64,000 bases of DNA from Bacillus sp. 103mf (GCF_900116295.1 NZ_FPAF01000017.1:1-64000), one strand, 5' to 3'. Shown: positions 42,891 to 51,519, counted from the stretch's first letter. Made by a program: numbers and translations. The notes: generated by a model from the sequence alone, not told the origin.

Positions 42891-43028
42891 TTACAACATG
42901 ACCTGTACTCGCTTTCTCTCTTTGTTTTAAATTTCGCCTGTGGCAAAAAAAAGGCCCTGATCGCTTATATGCAGGGCCAGATGCTCTCGTCCTCCCCTAA
43001 AATGTCGTTTTTTTACTTATGTATATAG
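42891..43028. repeat. dispersed repeat 2, copy e, followed by a bcr1 relic
   Basis: ACAACATGACCTGTACTCGC, GGCCCTGATCGC, GGGCCAGATGCTCTCGTCC and AATGTCGTTTTTTTA match the family; the first block is missing. From about 43130 to 43175, GGTGAGGTCTTACTTCCCC and AACAGGATAAAC look like a decayed bcr1 end. No gene between 42854 and 43273. Confidence 0.55.
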
Positions 43029-43273
43029 CAAAGAATTCTCTCCATGAAACACTACTAAAAAATACGTCTACAGATTGTGTTTCAGAATTCCAGTCTAATA
43101 TTAAAAATGGGGCATTTCATGTAATGATGTTGTGACTGGTGAGGTCTTACTTCCCCAAAATAACAGGATAAACTAGTTTAAAAAAACTATCCACCTATTC
43201 TAGTGGATAGTTCCTTTTCCCATCATACTCTTCATTCCTTTGAAAACAAATGATTCTTCCTACTACTTATGCA

Positions 43274-44551
43274 TTATACAGCTTCCTTCGCCTCTGCTAA
43301 TCCTTTTATACCAGAAACGGCTTCTGCGTGCCTTGCTTCATCAAATTCATTTTCACTCTTTGCGACAACGATTGTCGCAATCCCATTTCCAATTAAGTTT
43401 ACAATGGCTCTTCCTTCACTCATAAAGCGATCGACTCCAAGAAGTAATGCTAATCCTTCTAAAGGAATAACCTTTAACGCAGCTAACGTAGAAGCTAATA
43501 CAATAAATCCACTTCCTGTCACACCTGCAGCACCTTTAGAGGTTAACATAAGCACTAAAATAATAGTAACTTGCTGTCCAATTGTTAGATCGATACCAAA
43601 TACTTGTGCTAAAAAGACCACTGCCATGGATAAATAAATAGACGTACCATCAAGATTAAAGGAATAACCTGTTGGAATTACGAGACCAACAACAGATTTT
43701 GAACATCCATATCGCTCCATCTTATTCATCATTCTTGGCAGTACAGATTCAGAAGAACTTGTTCCTAATACAATTAATATCTCATCTCGAATAAACTTTA
43801 AATAATTCCATAAACTGAATCCATACATCTTACAAATAAGATTTAAAACAACAAAAACGAATAAGAACATCGTTATATATACTGACATCATTAATTTTCC
43901 AAGTGGTACAAGCGACGCAAGTCCAAAGTGACCGATTGTATATGCCATAGCACCAAATGCCCCGATCGGTGCAGCTTTCATTACATAGCCAATAATTTTA
44001 AAGAATACGTGTGAAAGTTTGTCTAAGAAATCAATTACTGAGTTTCCTTTTTCCCCAAGAGCCGCTAACCCTACACCAAATAAAATCGAAAAGAATAATA
44101 CTTGTAAAATATCACCTTTCGCAAACGCATCAACCATATTAGACGGAACGATATGGGTTACAAACTCAATCCAGTTCATGCCATGTCCACCGTTTTGGGT
44201 ATACTTTGATACGTCTCCTTTTGCAAGTTCATTAAAGTTAAGGCCTTCTCCTGGCTTCATAACATTTACAACAATTAAACCAACAATAAGGGCAAATGTC
44301 GTTACCACCTCAAAATAAATAAGAGCTTTTCCACCGACCTTACCAACCTTTTTCATATCCCCCATTTTTGCAATACCGAGTACAATTGTTAAAAAAATAA
44401 TCGGTGCAATTACCATTTTTACAGCATTGATAAATGTGTCACCTAACGGCTTCATTTCTTTACCAACACTTGGCCAAAGTATTCCAACTAACACCCCAAG
44501 CACAATAGCTGTTAATACTTGAAAGGTTAAATTTTTAAAGAGTCGTTTCAC
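43274..44551 (-). CDS. dctA: C4-dicarboxylate:cation symporter (DctA/GltP family)
   Basis: The 425-residue DAACS carrier has the family blocks MKPLGDTFINAVKMVIAPIIFLTIVLGI, the serine-rich loop VLGTSSSESVLPRMMNKME and the DGTSIYLSMAVVFLAQ and GSGFIVLASTL stretches that bind substrate and cation. By its position beside the sensor kinase, regulator and DctP-like protein it should import succinate, fumarate and malate. A cre-like site lies about 55 bp upstream. Start ATG at 44551 behind AAGGTG. Confidence 0.9.
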   Translation of the reverse strand: MKRLFKNLTFQVLTAIVLGVLVGILWPSVGKEMKPLGDTFINAVKMVIAPIIFLTIVLGIAKMGDMKKVGKVGGKALIYFEVVTTFALIVGLIVVNVMKPGEGLNFNELAKGDVSKYTQNGGHGMNWIEFVTHIVPSNMVDAFAKGDILQVLFFSILFGVGLAALGEKGNSVIDFLDKLSHVFFKIIGYVMKAAPIGAFGAMAYTIGHFGLASLVPLGKLMMSVYITMFLFVFVVLNLICKMYGFSLWNYLKFIRDEILIVLGTSSSESVLPRMMNKMERYGCSKSVVGLVIPTGYSFNLDGTSIYLSMAVVFLAQVFGIDLTIGQQVTIILVLMLTSKGAAGVTGSGFIVLASTLAALKVIPLEGLALLLGVDRFMSEGRAIVNLIGNGIATIVVAKSENEFDEARHAEAVSGIKGLAEAKEAV

Positions 44552-44606
44552 CTTTCTTCTCCCCTTTGATTTTTCTAAATTTTCTATCTGTTCATTTCTA
44601 ACATAA

Positions 44607-44620
44607 TGATAACGTTTACA
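44607..44620. promoter_or_regulatory. cre-like CcpA site upstream of dctA
   Basis: TGATAACGTTTACA has one mismatch to the cre core. It lies 56-69 bp before the dctA start, so glucose repression of dicarboxylate uptake is likely. Confidence 0.5.
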
Positions 44621-44671
44621 TTAAAAAGGGAGAAGTTTATGGTCATAACGAATATTTTGTTCATTTTGGTC

Positions 44672-45370
44672 TTAGTTTTTCATTTCTCGAAACACATAAC
44701 GATTAATCGGTCTTCCAACTCCGCCATATTGAACTGCCAAATAAATAGCACCTCTTTTTTCTAAATAGTCTAAGTAACGACGAGCCGTCACTCTAGCTAT
44801 CCCAATGGCACGCGCCACATCTTCAGCGGAACGGGGTTCTTCTTGTTGTTTTACATACGTTACAATTTCATTTAGTGTAAACTCGTTCAAACCTTTTGGT
44901 AAATTACTCACCGTCCTCTCAGAGCGCCCAGAATATAATAATAAATCCAGCTGCTCCTGTGAAATAGACCCAGAGTCTCTCAAACTTATTCTATATTGGC
45001 GATACTTCTCTAATGCTTGCTGAATGCGGTGCAACTTAAAAGGTTTAATAATATAATCTATTGCTCCATTTTGCAGCATGAGTTTAATTGTTTCCCTATC
45101 TTTAGCAGCAGAAACAACAATTACATCCGTTTCTAATTGTTGTTTTCGAAATTCCTGCAATACCTGAATACCATCTTTTTTAGGCATAAAGATGTCCAAA
45201 ATAACAAGATCTGGATTCATTTTTTTAACAAAGCTAATCCCCTCCTCACCATTGCTGGCGATAGCGATTACTTGAAACCCTTTTACACTTTTTATAAACT
45301 CTTTATTTACTTCCTGAACCATTGGATCATCTTCTATTAACACTACTTTAAATTCCTCTTTATACGCCAT
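44672..45370 (-). CDS. dctR: response regulator for dicarboxylate transport (CitB/DctR family)
   Basis: The 232-residue regulator has a receiver domain (acidic pair EDD near residue 12, phospho-acceptor aspartate in LVILDIFMPKKDG) and a C-terminal HTH (RSAEDVARAIGIARVTARRYLDYLEKRG). ATG at 45370 follows GGAGGCGG; translation starts 11 nt inside the end of the kinase gene, showing coupling. In B. subtilis DctR activates dctP in response to fumarate and succinate. Confidence 0.88.
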   Translation of the reverse strand: MAYKEEFKVVLIEDDPMVQEVNKEFIKSVKGFQVIAIASNGEEGISFVKKMNPDLVILDIFMPKKDGIQVLQEFRKQQLETDVIVVSAAKDRETIKLMLQNGAIDYIIKPFKLHRIQQALEKYRQYRISLRDSGSISQEQLDLLLYSGRSERTVSNLPKGLNEFTLNEIVTYVKQQEEPRSAEDVARAIGIARVTARRYLDYLEKRGAIYLAVQYGGVGRPINRYVFREMKN

Positions 45371-46961
45371 ACAATTCCGCCTCCATCTCCATTGGAAAAG
45401 TAATGATAAAGCTAGTTCCTTCACCTTTAAAAGATGAAATTCTAATTTCTCCTCTGCCCTTTTCAACAATTTGTTTTACTAGAAACAGACCATAACCTGT
45501 TCCATCACGTTTATTCACAGTAAAGCCTTTCTCATATAACCTTGGTAAATATTCTTCTTTTATCCCGCAGCCATTATCTTCGATTAATATTGCACACACG
45601 TCCTCTGACTGCTCAATACTAATATCAATTCTTTTATTCGTGACCTCAATTCGTTCAAATGATCCAAATGCATTTTCTATTAAGTTCCCTAATAATACAA
45701 CGAAATCATGTTGATCTACTTGGTACGGAAATGCCTCCAAATAACTATTTTGATCAATACTCACTTGAATTCCAAGCTCTTTCCCTCTACTTACTTTACT
45801 TAAAAGAAGCCCTGCAACGGCATCATTTTTAATGGTCTCATTTAAATAATTGGTTACACTCTCCTGCTCCTCTGAAGTGTTATAGGCAAGTTGTAATGCC
45901 TTATCAGCTTTACCGAGCTGAATTAGGCCTGCTATTGTATGAAGTTTATTCATATGCTCATGACTTTGTACACGCAGTGCTTCAACAAAGTTCTTCACTC
46001 CAGTTAATTCTTCCGCAAGCTTTGTTACCTCCGTACGATCTTGGAAAATTGCCACCGCTCCAATTAATTCATTATCTTTCTTAATAGGTATACGGTTACT
46101 TAAAATGACCTTTCCGCTTACTTTTATTTCTTCATTGTATACTGCTTGATTTTTCTCCACGATTTCGGGAAGCCTTGTATCCTGTAATATTTTACGAATA
46201 GGCTGTCCGACAACATCTCCAGTTACATGAAAAACTTGCTTCGCTTTCTCATTAAAAACCGTAATCATTTCTTGATTATCAATCGCAATCACTCCCTCAT
46301 TCATTGAATGAAAGGTTGCTGTCCTTTCTTCAAGTATTCTTTTAATCTCATAGGGCTCCAACTGAAACATCTGTTTTTTTATATGATTAGCGAGCATTAA
46401 TGATCCTATCAATCCAAGTATTAAAGTTAAGATAACTATAAAAAGAATTTCTCCTCTTAATTCGCTCATAATCTCAAAAAAGTTTGGTATTTTATTTCCT
46501 ACAACAACAACACCGATTTGGTTTAAATTTTGATCTTTAATGGGCATAAAAGCACGAATAACAGTACCTATTTCTCCCTTTGCTTTTGAAAAATAAATAT
46601 GCTCTGCAAATGCTGCTTTTTCATCTGCTCCTTTCGAACGTTTTCCAATCATCTCCTTCACGGGATGCGAATACCGAACTCGTTCCATATTCATGACAAC
46701 AATATAATCTGTTTCATTAATGACTCTAATATTTTCAATAACAGAATTTAATGTAACCCATCCATTTGTTTCTTGAAGGGACTTCTTTACATCTGACATT
46801 TCCGCTACCGTTCGCGCTGTATTCATAGATCTAATTCTTAATTCTTTTTCTTCTTTTTGTTGAATATTTGCGACTATAATCCCTCCACCAATCATGAGGG
46901 AAACGATAACAACTGCATAAGAAAGAATCGTAATCTTCCAACGGATTGGTAAATTCCTCAC
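45360..46961 (-). CDS. dctS: sensor histidine kinase for C4-dicarboxylates (CitA/DctS family)
   Basis: The 533-residue kinase has two membrane helices (residues 11-33 and about 170-190) around an extracytoplasmic sensor domain of the CitA type, a PAS domain (about 215-325; FHSMNEGVIAIDNQEMITVFNEKA), a SPOB_a dimerisation helix with the phospho-histidine in QSHEHMNKLHTIAGLI, and a HATPase (NLIENAFGSF, EDNGCGI, GTGYGLFLVK). The start is GTG at 46961 behind AGGAGGGCC. It pairs with the regulator gene just downstream. Confidence 0.9.
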   Translation of the reverse strand: MRNLPIRWKITILSYAVVIVSLMIGGGIIVANIQQKEEKELRIRSMNTARTVAEMSDVKKSLQETNGWVTLNSVIENIRVINETDYIVVMNMERVRYSHPVKEMIGKRSKGADEKAAFAEHIYFSKAKGEIGTVIRAFMPIKDQNLNQIGVVVVGNKIPNFFEIMSELRGEILFIVILTLILGLIGSLMLANHIKKQMFQLEPYEIKRILEERTATFHSMNEGVIAIDNQEMITVFNEKAKQVFHVTGDVVGQPIRKILQDTRLPEIVEKNQAVYNEEIKVSGKVILSNRIPIKKDNELIGAVAIFQDRTEVTKLAEELTGVKNFVEALRVQSHEHMNKLHTIAGLIQLGKADKALQLAYNTSEEQESVTNYLNETIKNDAVAGLLLSKVSRGKELGIQVSIDQNSYLEAFPYQVDQHDFVVLLGNLIENAFGSFERIEVTNKRIDISIEQSEDVCAILIEDNGCGIKEEYLPRLYEKGFTVNKRDGTGYGLFLVKQIVEKGRGEIRISSFKGEGTSFIITFPMEMEAELYGV

Positions 46962-47023
46962 ACTTGGCCCTCCTTTCCTCTAAAAGCATCTTTACGAATA
47001 GAAATCTTCTCGGTATGCTTACA

Positions 47024-47172
47024 ATAAAGTGAAACTTCCATCAGTGACGCATTTCTCACTGATGGTTAGTTGAACCAATCGGGCTTTTACGGGCAGTAAG
47101 CCCCCACCTAACTTCCTTGCTTCTCTCTGAATCTTGAGGTGGGGGCTTACTGCCTGTTAATAGCGGGATAAC
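47024..47172 (+). repeat. full-length bcr1-type repeat (149 bp)
   Basis: The most complete copy in the window: ATAAAGTGAAACTTCCATC, GATGGTTAGTTGAACCAAT, GGGCTTTTACGGGCAGTAAG, CTTCCTTGCTTCTCTCTG, GTGGGGGCTTACTGCC, AATAGCGGGATAA. Inverted blocks CCCCCACCT/AGGTGGGGG and the two GGCAGTAAG/CTTACTGCC arms can form a long hairpin. It separates dctS from the dctB promoter. Confidence 0.88.
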
Positions 47173-47193
47173 AACTTCAAAAGGAGAACGACG

Positions 47194-48264
47194 ATGAAAA
47201 AAGCAGCTACTTTTATACTCCTTTTTACCACTTTTATTGCAAGCGCTTTATTTATTAATTATCAGAGGCATTCTCCTCAAAATGAACTCTCATATGACGA
47301 TGACCAAGAAGGACTTAAAGACCAGGTCGTCTTTAAATTTAGCCATGTTGTTGCAGAAAACACACCGAAAGGACTTGCTGCCAACAAATTTGCGGAACTC
47401 GTGAATGAAAAATCAAATGGTAAAATAAAAATAGAGGTCTTTCCTAACGGGAGTTTATATTCTGATATAGAAGAATTTCGTGCTTTAAAATCTGGACAAG
47501 TACAAATTATTGCTCCTTCCACATCAAACCTTGGAACGTTCTCCCCTGAATGGGGTGTACTTGATTTACCATTTGCTTTTTCAAATTATGAAGCCTTACA
47601 AGAAGGCTTAAATGGAAAAATTGGAGAACAATTACTTCAATCCTTACAAAAAGATGGAATAAAAGGACTTGCACACTGGTCCAACGGCTTTAAACAAATT
47701 ACTTCAAACAAAGGACCCATTTATACACCAAAAGATATACAAGGACAATCTTTTCGCATTATGCAAAGTAATGTCATCCAATCCCAATTCGATTTATTAA
47801 AAGTTAACGCGCATCAAGATTCATTTAATTCTACATATCAATTAATTGAATCAGGAAAAGTTGACGGTGAAGAAAATACCATCTCAAATATCTACTCTAA
47901 AAAATTCTATAACGTTCAAAACTATTTGACAATTAGTAACCATGGATATTTAGGGTATGTTGTCATGATGAATCAAAAAACTTGGAACCAGCAAACCCCA
48001 AAAACGAAGCAAATATTAACGGAAGCAATGGAAGAAGCTACCGCTTGGAATAATCAACAAGCCGAGCAAATAAATAAAGAACAACTTGAACTTATTAAAC
48101 AAAATTCATCGATTCAAATTCATGAACTAAACAATGAACAACGAAAAGATTGGGAAACAGCACTATTACCCATATATGATAAGCTTGCGCCTGCGATTGG
48201 AGAAGATTTGGTAGAAGAGTTGAAAGCATTACAAAGGAAGTATCGCGCACAAGCACCGCAATAG
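47194..48264 (+). CDS. dctB: DctP-type dicarboxylate-binding protein (DctB-like)
   Basis: The 356-residue protein has an N-terminal membrane anchor or uncleaved signal (AATFILLFTTFIASALF) and a TRAP-type DctP domain: FKFSHVVAENTPKGLAANKFAELVNEKSNGK, the RALKSGQVQIIAPSTS segment and the substrate arginine in GQSFRIMQSN. No TRAP membrane proteins are encoded here; in B. subtilis the similar DctB works as accessory sensor protein for DctS. AAAAGGAGAACG precedes the ATG. Divergent from dctS. Confidence 0.88.
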   Translation: MKKAATFILLFTTFIASALFINYQRHSPQNELSYDDDQEGLKDQVVFKFSHVVAENTPKGLAANKFAELVNEKSNGKIKIEVFPNGSLYSDIEEFRALKSGQVQIIAPSTSNLGTFSPEWGVLDLPFAFSNYEALQEGLNGKIGEQLLQSLQKDGIKGLAHWSNGFKQITSNKGPIYTPKDIQGQSFRIMQSNVIQSQFDLLKVNAHQDSFNSTYQLIESGKVDGEENTISNIYSKKFYNVQNYLTISNHGYLGYVVMMNQKTWNQQTPKTKQILTEAMEEATAWNNQQAEQINKEQLELIKQNSSIQIHELNNEQRKDWETALLPIYDKLAPAIGEDLVEELKALQRKYRAQAPQ

Positions 48265-48283
48265 CAAAATCTATGAAATAAAA

Positions 48284-48321
48284 AAATCCGTCCGTTCTTA
48301 AGATCATAAACGGACGGATTT
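48284..48321 (+). terminator. intrinsic terminator after dctB
   Basis: AAATCCGTCCGTT pairs with AACGGACGGATTT around CTTAAGATCATA. Confidence 0.85.
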
Positions 48322-48450
48322 ACTATTTCGGATACCTCTAGAAAAAGCTTACTAAGCATATGCCATTGAAGATAGCGTAATTACAGATTAGAATCACATC
48401 GTTAGATTAGCTTGATAGTCATGGGGTCTTCTAAACTATAATTAGCAATC

Positions 48451-49356
48451 CTAGTTGCTTCTCATGAAATACCATTTTGGATTCTTTTTGTGTAGTTTTA
48501 TTAAATAATATACACAGAAAATGAGTGCTATTGCTGAGATGATAAGATAGGCCTTATCCTGATAAGCCTCCATGTGAGCATTTGCATAGAATAAATGCTC
48601 ACTCCCCATACTGTCATCGTTAAATTTAAACAGCGTCTCGGACGCGTTATAAACCCCATGAATTACCATGCTTTTATATATGCAATTACTATCAACAGCA
48701 ACTAAAAATAATAAAAATCCCAAACAAAGAGCATACGTCAAAAATATTGGCTTAAATCCACCCAAGGAATGCATGAGAGAAAATAGAATAGAAGTGAAAA
48801 GAAAAACAAGCAAAAGATTGTATTTTTTCACGAGCCATTTCGTTAAAAAACCTCTAAAAACAAGTTCCTCTGCACCGCCTTGTATAAGGTAAGTAACAAA
48901 ACATAATAAAACATATGGATAAACATTAAAATTAGAGATTTGCTCTGTAAATCCGATTTGAACATTAAACATAAGAGCGTAAATATAAATACCTACAAAA
49001 TTGATAAACAGAGCAATTGCTACACCACTAAATATATTCGCCATAACCCTATATGACCGATCTCTTGTAAATCCTATACTCGAAATCGGGTTCTTAAATA
49101 TGTAAACATATACTAACAACAGCAGCTATATTCCAATAAAAGTACGAATGACTCCTCCAAAACGATATGCGGAACTAGTTTTTGGAATTAGATCTTGGAT
49201 AGATTGGAGCGCCATGCTCACTATTGCTTGTGTTCCATAAAAGAGAACCATGATACCAATACTACATAGCAGAAGGTATACCAAACTAGGTATTTTATCT
49301 ACAAATTTATTACTGTTTTTCTCTACTTTATTTTTAAACATCCATAAATTTTTCAT
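48451..49356 (-). pseudogene. CPBP family intramembrane metalloprotease, interrupted by one in-frame TAG
   Basis: Read as one frame this is a 301-codon CPBP (Abi) gene with eight hydrophobic segments. All three active-site motifs survive: EE..FRG in GGAEELVFRGFL, histidine in LFSLMHSLGG and HGVYNASE. At 49126-49128 an in-frame TAG follows RTFIGI, and the same frame continues LLLLVYVYIF. The first part (76 aa) starts with ATG at 49356 behind CAGGAGG. The second part could restart at TTG 49119, without a clear ribosome binding site. CPBP proteins often give immunity to bacteriocins in Firmicutes. Promoter element F precedes it. Confidence 0.75.
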
Positions 49357-49423
49357 TCATGAATCCTCCTGTATATTTTGGGGAATTACATTCCAGGTAA
49401 TTTTTATCACTTTATATTCATTT

Positions 49424-49488
49424 ATTATTATATTAAAATTGAAAATAAACTATCTAATAACCTTACATAAAGATGACAGTTTTGTAAG
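49424..49488 (-). promoter_or_regulatory. 42-bp promoter element F
   Basis: CTTACAAAACTGTCATC (from 49488) to TTAGATAGTTT (ending 49447) on the minus strand. The -10 is AATAAT at exactly 59 bp or the better TATAAT at 56 bp from the element start. It lies about 70 bp ahead of the CPBP gene. Confidence 0.7.
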
Positions 49489-49690
49489 ATAGTCCACTTT
49501 CAAGTTTATCCCGACTGAATCTTATACCTATCAAGTTAAACTTATGTAAGAATGTTTTGTACTCCCAAGACTCCCCAAATCGCGGTAAAGAAAAAGCAGA
49601 AGTACAATCAAGTGGAATTTCTGCAGTATCAAGACATCACGAATGATTGACGTGAACCAAAGGTGTTGTTAAAATTATTACTGGAATTAA

Positions 49691-49768
49691 TGTGAAAGTA
49701 CTCACAAAGCTTAACTATCAATGTGAAACATTTCACAAAATGCAACTTTAAATGTGAAAACATTCACA
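49691..49768. promoter_or_regulatory. three Fnr/Rex-like palindromes at 31-bp pitch
   Basis: TGTGAAAGTACTCACA (49691-49706), TGTGAAACATTTCACA (49722-49737) and TGTGAAAACATTCACA (49753-49768). All fit TGTGA-N6-TCACA, the Fnr/Crp form used by B. subtilis Fnr; the second and third also fit the Rex form TTGTGAA-N4-TTCACAA except for the first base. The start-to-start distance is 31 bp both times, about three helical turns, so all face the same side of DNA upstream of the SCIFF precursor. Confidence 0.7.
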
Positions 49769-49818
49769 AATATTGAGCTTGTTTCTTAAAAAATATTCTT
49801 AAAAAGGAGTTATACGCT

Positions 49819-49968
49819 ATGAAAAGAATCGTAACACTAAGCACTCGTAAACTGATGGATACGGTAAAACATGGTGGATGTGGTGCATGCCAAACATCTT
49901 GCCAATCAGCTTGCAAAACGTCTTGCGGAGTTGCAAATCAAAAGTGCGAAAATACACTGAACAGATAG
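49819..49968 (+). CDS. SCIFF-type six-cysteine ranthipeptide precursor
   Basis: The 49-residue ORF starts MKRIVTLSTRKLMD and has exactly six cysteines at 21, 24, 28, 32, 36 and 43 in the pattern C-GA-C-QTS-C-QSA-C-KTS-C-GVANQK-C. This is the SCIFF family (six cysteines in forty-five residues), whose maturase makes thioether links from cysteines to acceptor residues. AAAAGGAG lies 11 nt before the ATG. The maturase gene follows 115 bp later. SCIFF is best known from Clostridia; its product is not an established antibiotic. A terminator after the ORF should give excess precursor mRNA. Confidence 0.9.
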   Translation: MKRIVTLSTRKLMDTVKHGGCGACQTSCQSACKTSCGVANQKCENTLNR

Positions 49969-49983
49969 AAAACAAGAAACGGA

Positions 49984-50018
49984 CCGCCCAACTGCTTACC
50001 AGATGGGCGGCCATTTTT
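49984..50018 (+). terminator. intrinsic terminator between SCIFF precursor and maturase
   Basis: CCGCCCA pairs with TGGGCGG around ACTGCTTACCAGA, followed by CCATTTTT. Partial readthrough would express the maturase at a lower level than the precursor. Confidence 0.75.
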
Positions 50019-50083
50019 ATCCTGTATTCACACCCATTCAAGGAAGTTTCACTTTATAGATAAAAGGAGCTTGATTAGCAAGT

Positions 50084-51475
50084 ATGATTCATCAATATAA
50101 ACTAAACGGATACAACATCGTACTCGATACCTACAGTGGATCAGTACACGTTGTCGACGATCTCGCCTATGAAATCATCGCGCTTTATGAGAATACTTCT
50201 GCGGAAGAAATTGTAACAATAATGCTGGAAAAATACGCACATGATTCCGCCATTTCTGAGAATGACATTCGAGAAACAATCGCAGATATTGAAGAGCTGA
50301 AAAATGATGGGCAACTCTTTACTGAGGATGAATATAAGAATCTCTCAATTGATTTAAGAAATCGCCAAACTTATGTAAAGGCCCTCTGCCTCAATGTCGC
50401 ACATACATGTAACCTGTCATGTGAATACTGCTTCGCCAGCCAAGGAAAATACAATGGAAGCAGAGCGATTATGAGCTATGAGGTTGGCAAAAGAGCTATT
50501 GATTACTTATTGGAAAACTCCGGTCACCACCGAAACCTCGACGTCGACTTCTTCGGCGGAGAACCGCTCATGGCCTGGAAAGTTGTTAAACAGATTGTCA
50601 CTTACGCAAGAAGCAAAGAAAAAGAATACAAAAAGACTTTTCGCTTCACCTTCACTACAAATGGCATGCTCTTAAACGATGAGGTCACCGATTTCTTGAA
50701 TAAGGAAATGTACAATGTCGTATTAAGTCTTGATGGTAGAAAAGAAGTCCACGATCACCTGCGTAAAACAGTAACTGGAAAAGGAAGCTACGATTATATC
50801 GTTCCGAAGTTCCAAGAATTCGTCGAAAAGCGTGGAGATCAAGAATACTATGTGCGTGGAACCTACACCCACAACAACGTCGACTTCACCAATGACATTT
50901 TTCATATCGCAGATCTCGGTTTCGACAAACTCTCGATGGAACCGGTCATCTGTGATCCCCGGGAACCATACGCGCTGACCGAGGAGGACCTCCCTGAGAT
51001 TTACAACCAGTATGAAATTCTCGCCAAGGAAATGCTAAAGCGTAGGGAAGAAGGCAATGGCTTCACCTTCTACCATTACATGCTTGATCTTTCTGAAGGC
51101 CCTTGCATTCAAAAGAGAATTTCCGGATGCGGCTCAGGAACCGAATATCTCGCTGTCACACCATGGGGCGAGCTCTTCCCTTGCCACCAATTCGTCGGAG
51201 ACCAAGAATACAGTATGGGAAACATCTGGGATGGAATCACAAAACAAGAGACGCAGTGCCAATTTAAAGAAAGCAATTGCTACTCAAAGCCGGAATGTCA
51301 GGACTGCTGGGCGAAGCTTTACTGCAGTGGCGGTTGCCCTGCCAACGCACTGCATGCAACTGGCTCCATCAATGGAATCTACGATTTCAGTTGTGACATC
51401 TTCCGTAAGAGAGTCGAATGTTCCATGATGGTTAAAGTGGCCGAATCTATGAGAGCTATGAAAAAAGCTGAATAA
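50084..51475 (+). CDS. SCIFF peptide radical SAM maturase
   Basis: The 463-residue enzyme has an N-terminal PqqD-like peptide-recognition domain (about 1-90), the radical SAM cluster motif CNLSCEYC (C109, C113, C116), GGEP in DFFGGEPLMAW, and a C-terminal SPASM region whose cysteines (CGSGTEYLAV, PCHQF, then CYSKPECQDCWAKLYCSGGC) hold auxiliary Fe-S clusters. It should install thioether bonds in the precursor encoded upstream. The cluster needs low oxygen, in line with the Fnr/Rex-like boxes. Codon use is more GC-rich than neighbours, suggesting transfer. A bcr1 end fragment (GAAGTTTCACTTTAT) lies just upstream at about 50043-50057. Confidence 0.92.
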   Translation: MIHQYKLNGYNIVLDTYSGSVHVVDDLAYEIIALYENTSAEEIVTIMLEKYAHDSAISENDIRETIADIEELKNDGQLFTEDEYKNLSIDLRNRQTYVKALCLNVAHTCNLSCEYCFASQGKYNGSRAIMSYEVGKRAIDYLLENSGHHRNLDVDFFGGEPLMAWKVVKQIVTYARSKEKEYKKTFRFTFTTNGMLLNDEVTDFLNKEMYNVVLSLDGRKEVHDHLRKTVTGKGSYDYIVPKFQEFVEKRGDQEYYVRGTYTHNNVDFTNDIFHIADLGFDKLSMEPVICDPREPYALTEEDLPEIYNQYEILAKEMLKRREEGNGFTFYHYMLDLSEGPCIQKRISGCGSGTEYLAVTPWGELFPCHQFVGDQEYSMGNIWDGITKQETQCQFKESNCYSKPECQDCWAKLYCSGGCPANALHATGSINGIYDFSCDIFRKRVECSMMVKVAESMRAMKKAE

Positions 51476-51490
51476 GTACAACAATATACT

Positions 51491-51519
51491 AAGAGGCTGA
51501 GATTTATGCTCAGCCTCTT
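51491..51519. terminator. terminator between maturase and bcrC-like genes
   Basis: AAGAGGCTGAG pairs exactly with CTCAGCCTCTT around ATTTATG, then TAAAGGTTTTT on the plus strand. Confidence 0.85.

Noticed and set aside
20400-43028. Dispersed repeat 2 considered as a CRISPR array
   Set aside because: Copies are kilobases apart, variable in length and not separated by uniform spacers; no cas genes are present.
47194-48264. dctB considered as part of a TRAP transporter
   Set aside because: No dctQ or dctM genes are nearby and the context (kinase, regulator, DctA) fits the sensory DctB role.
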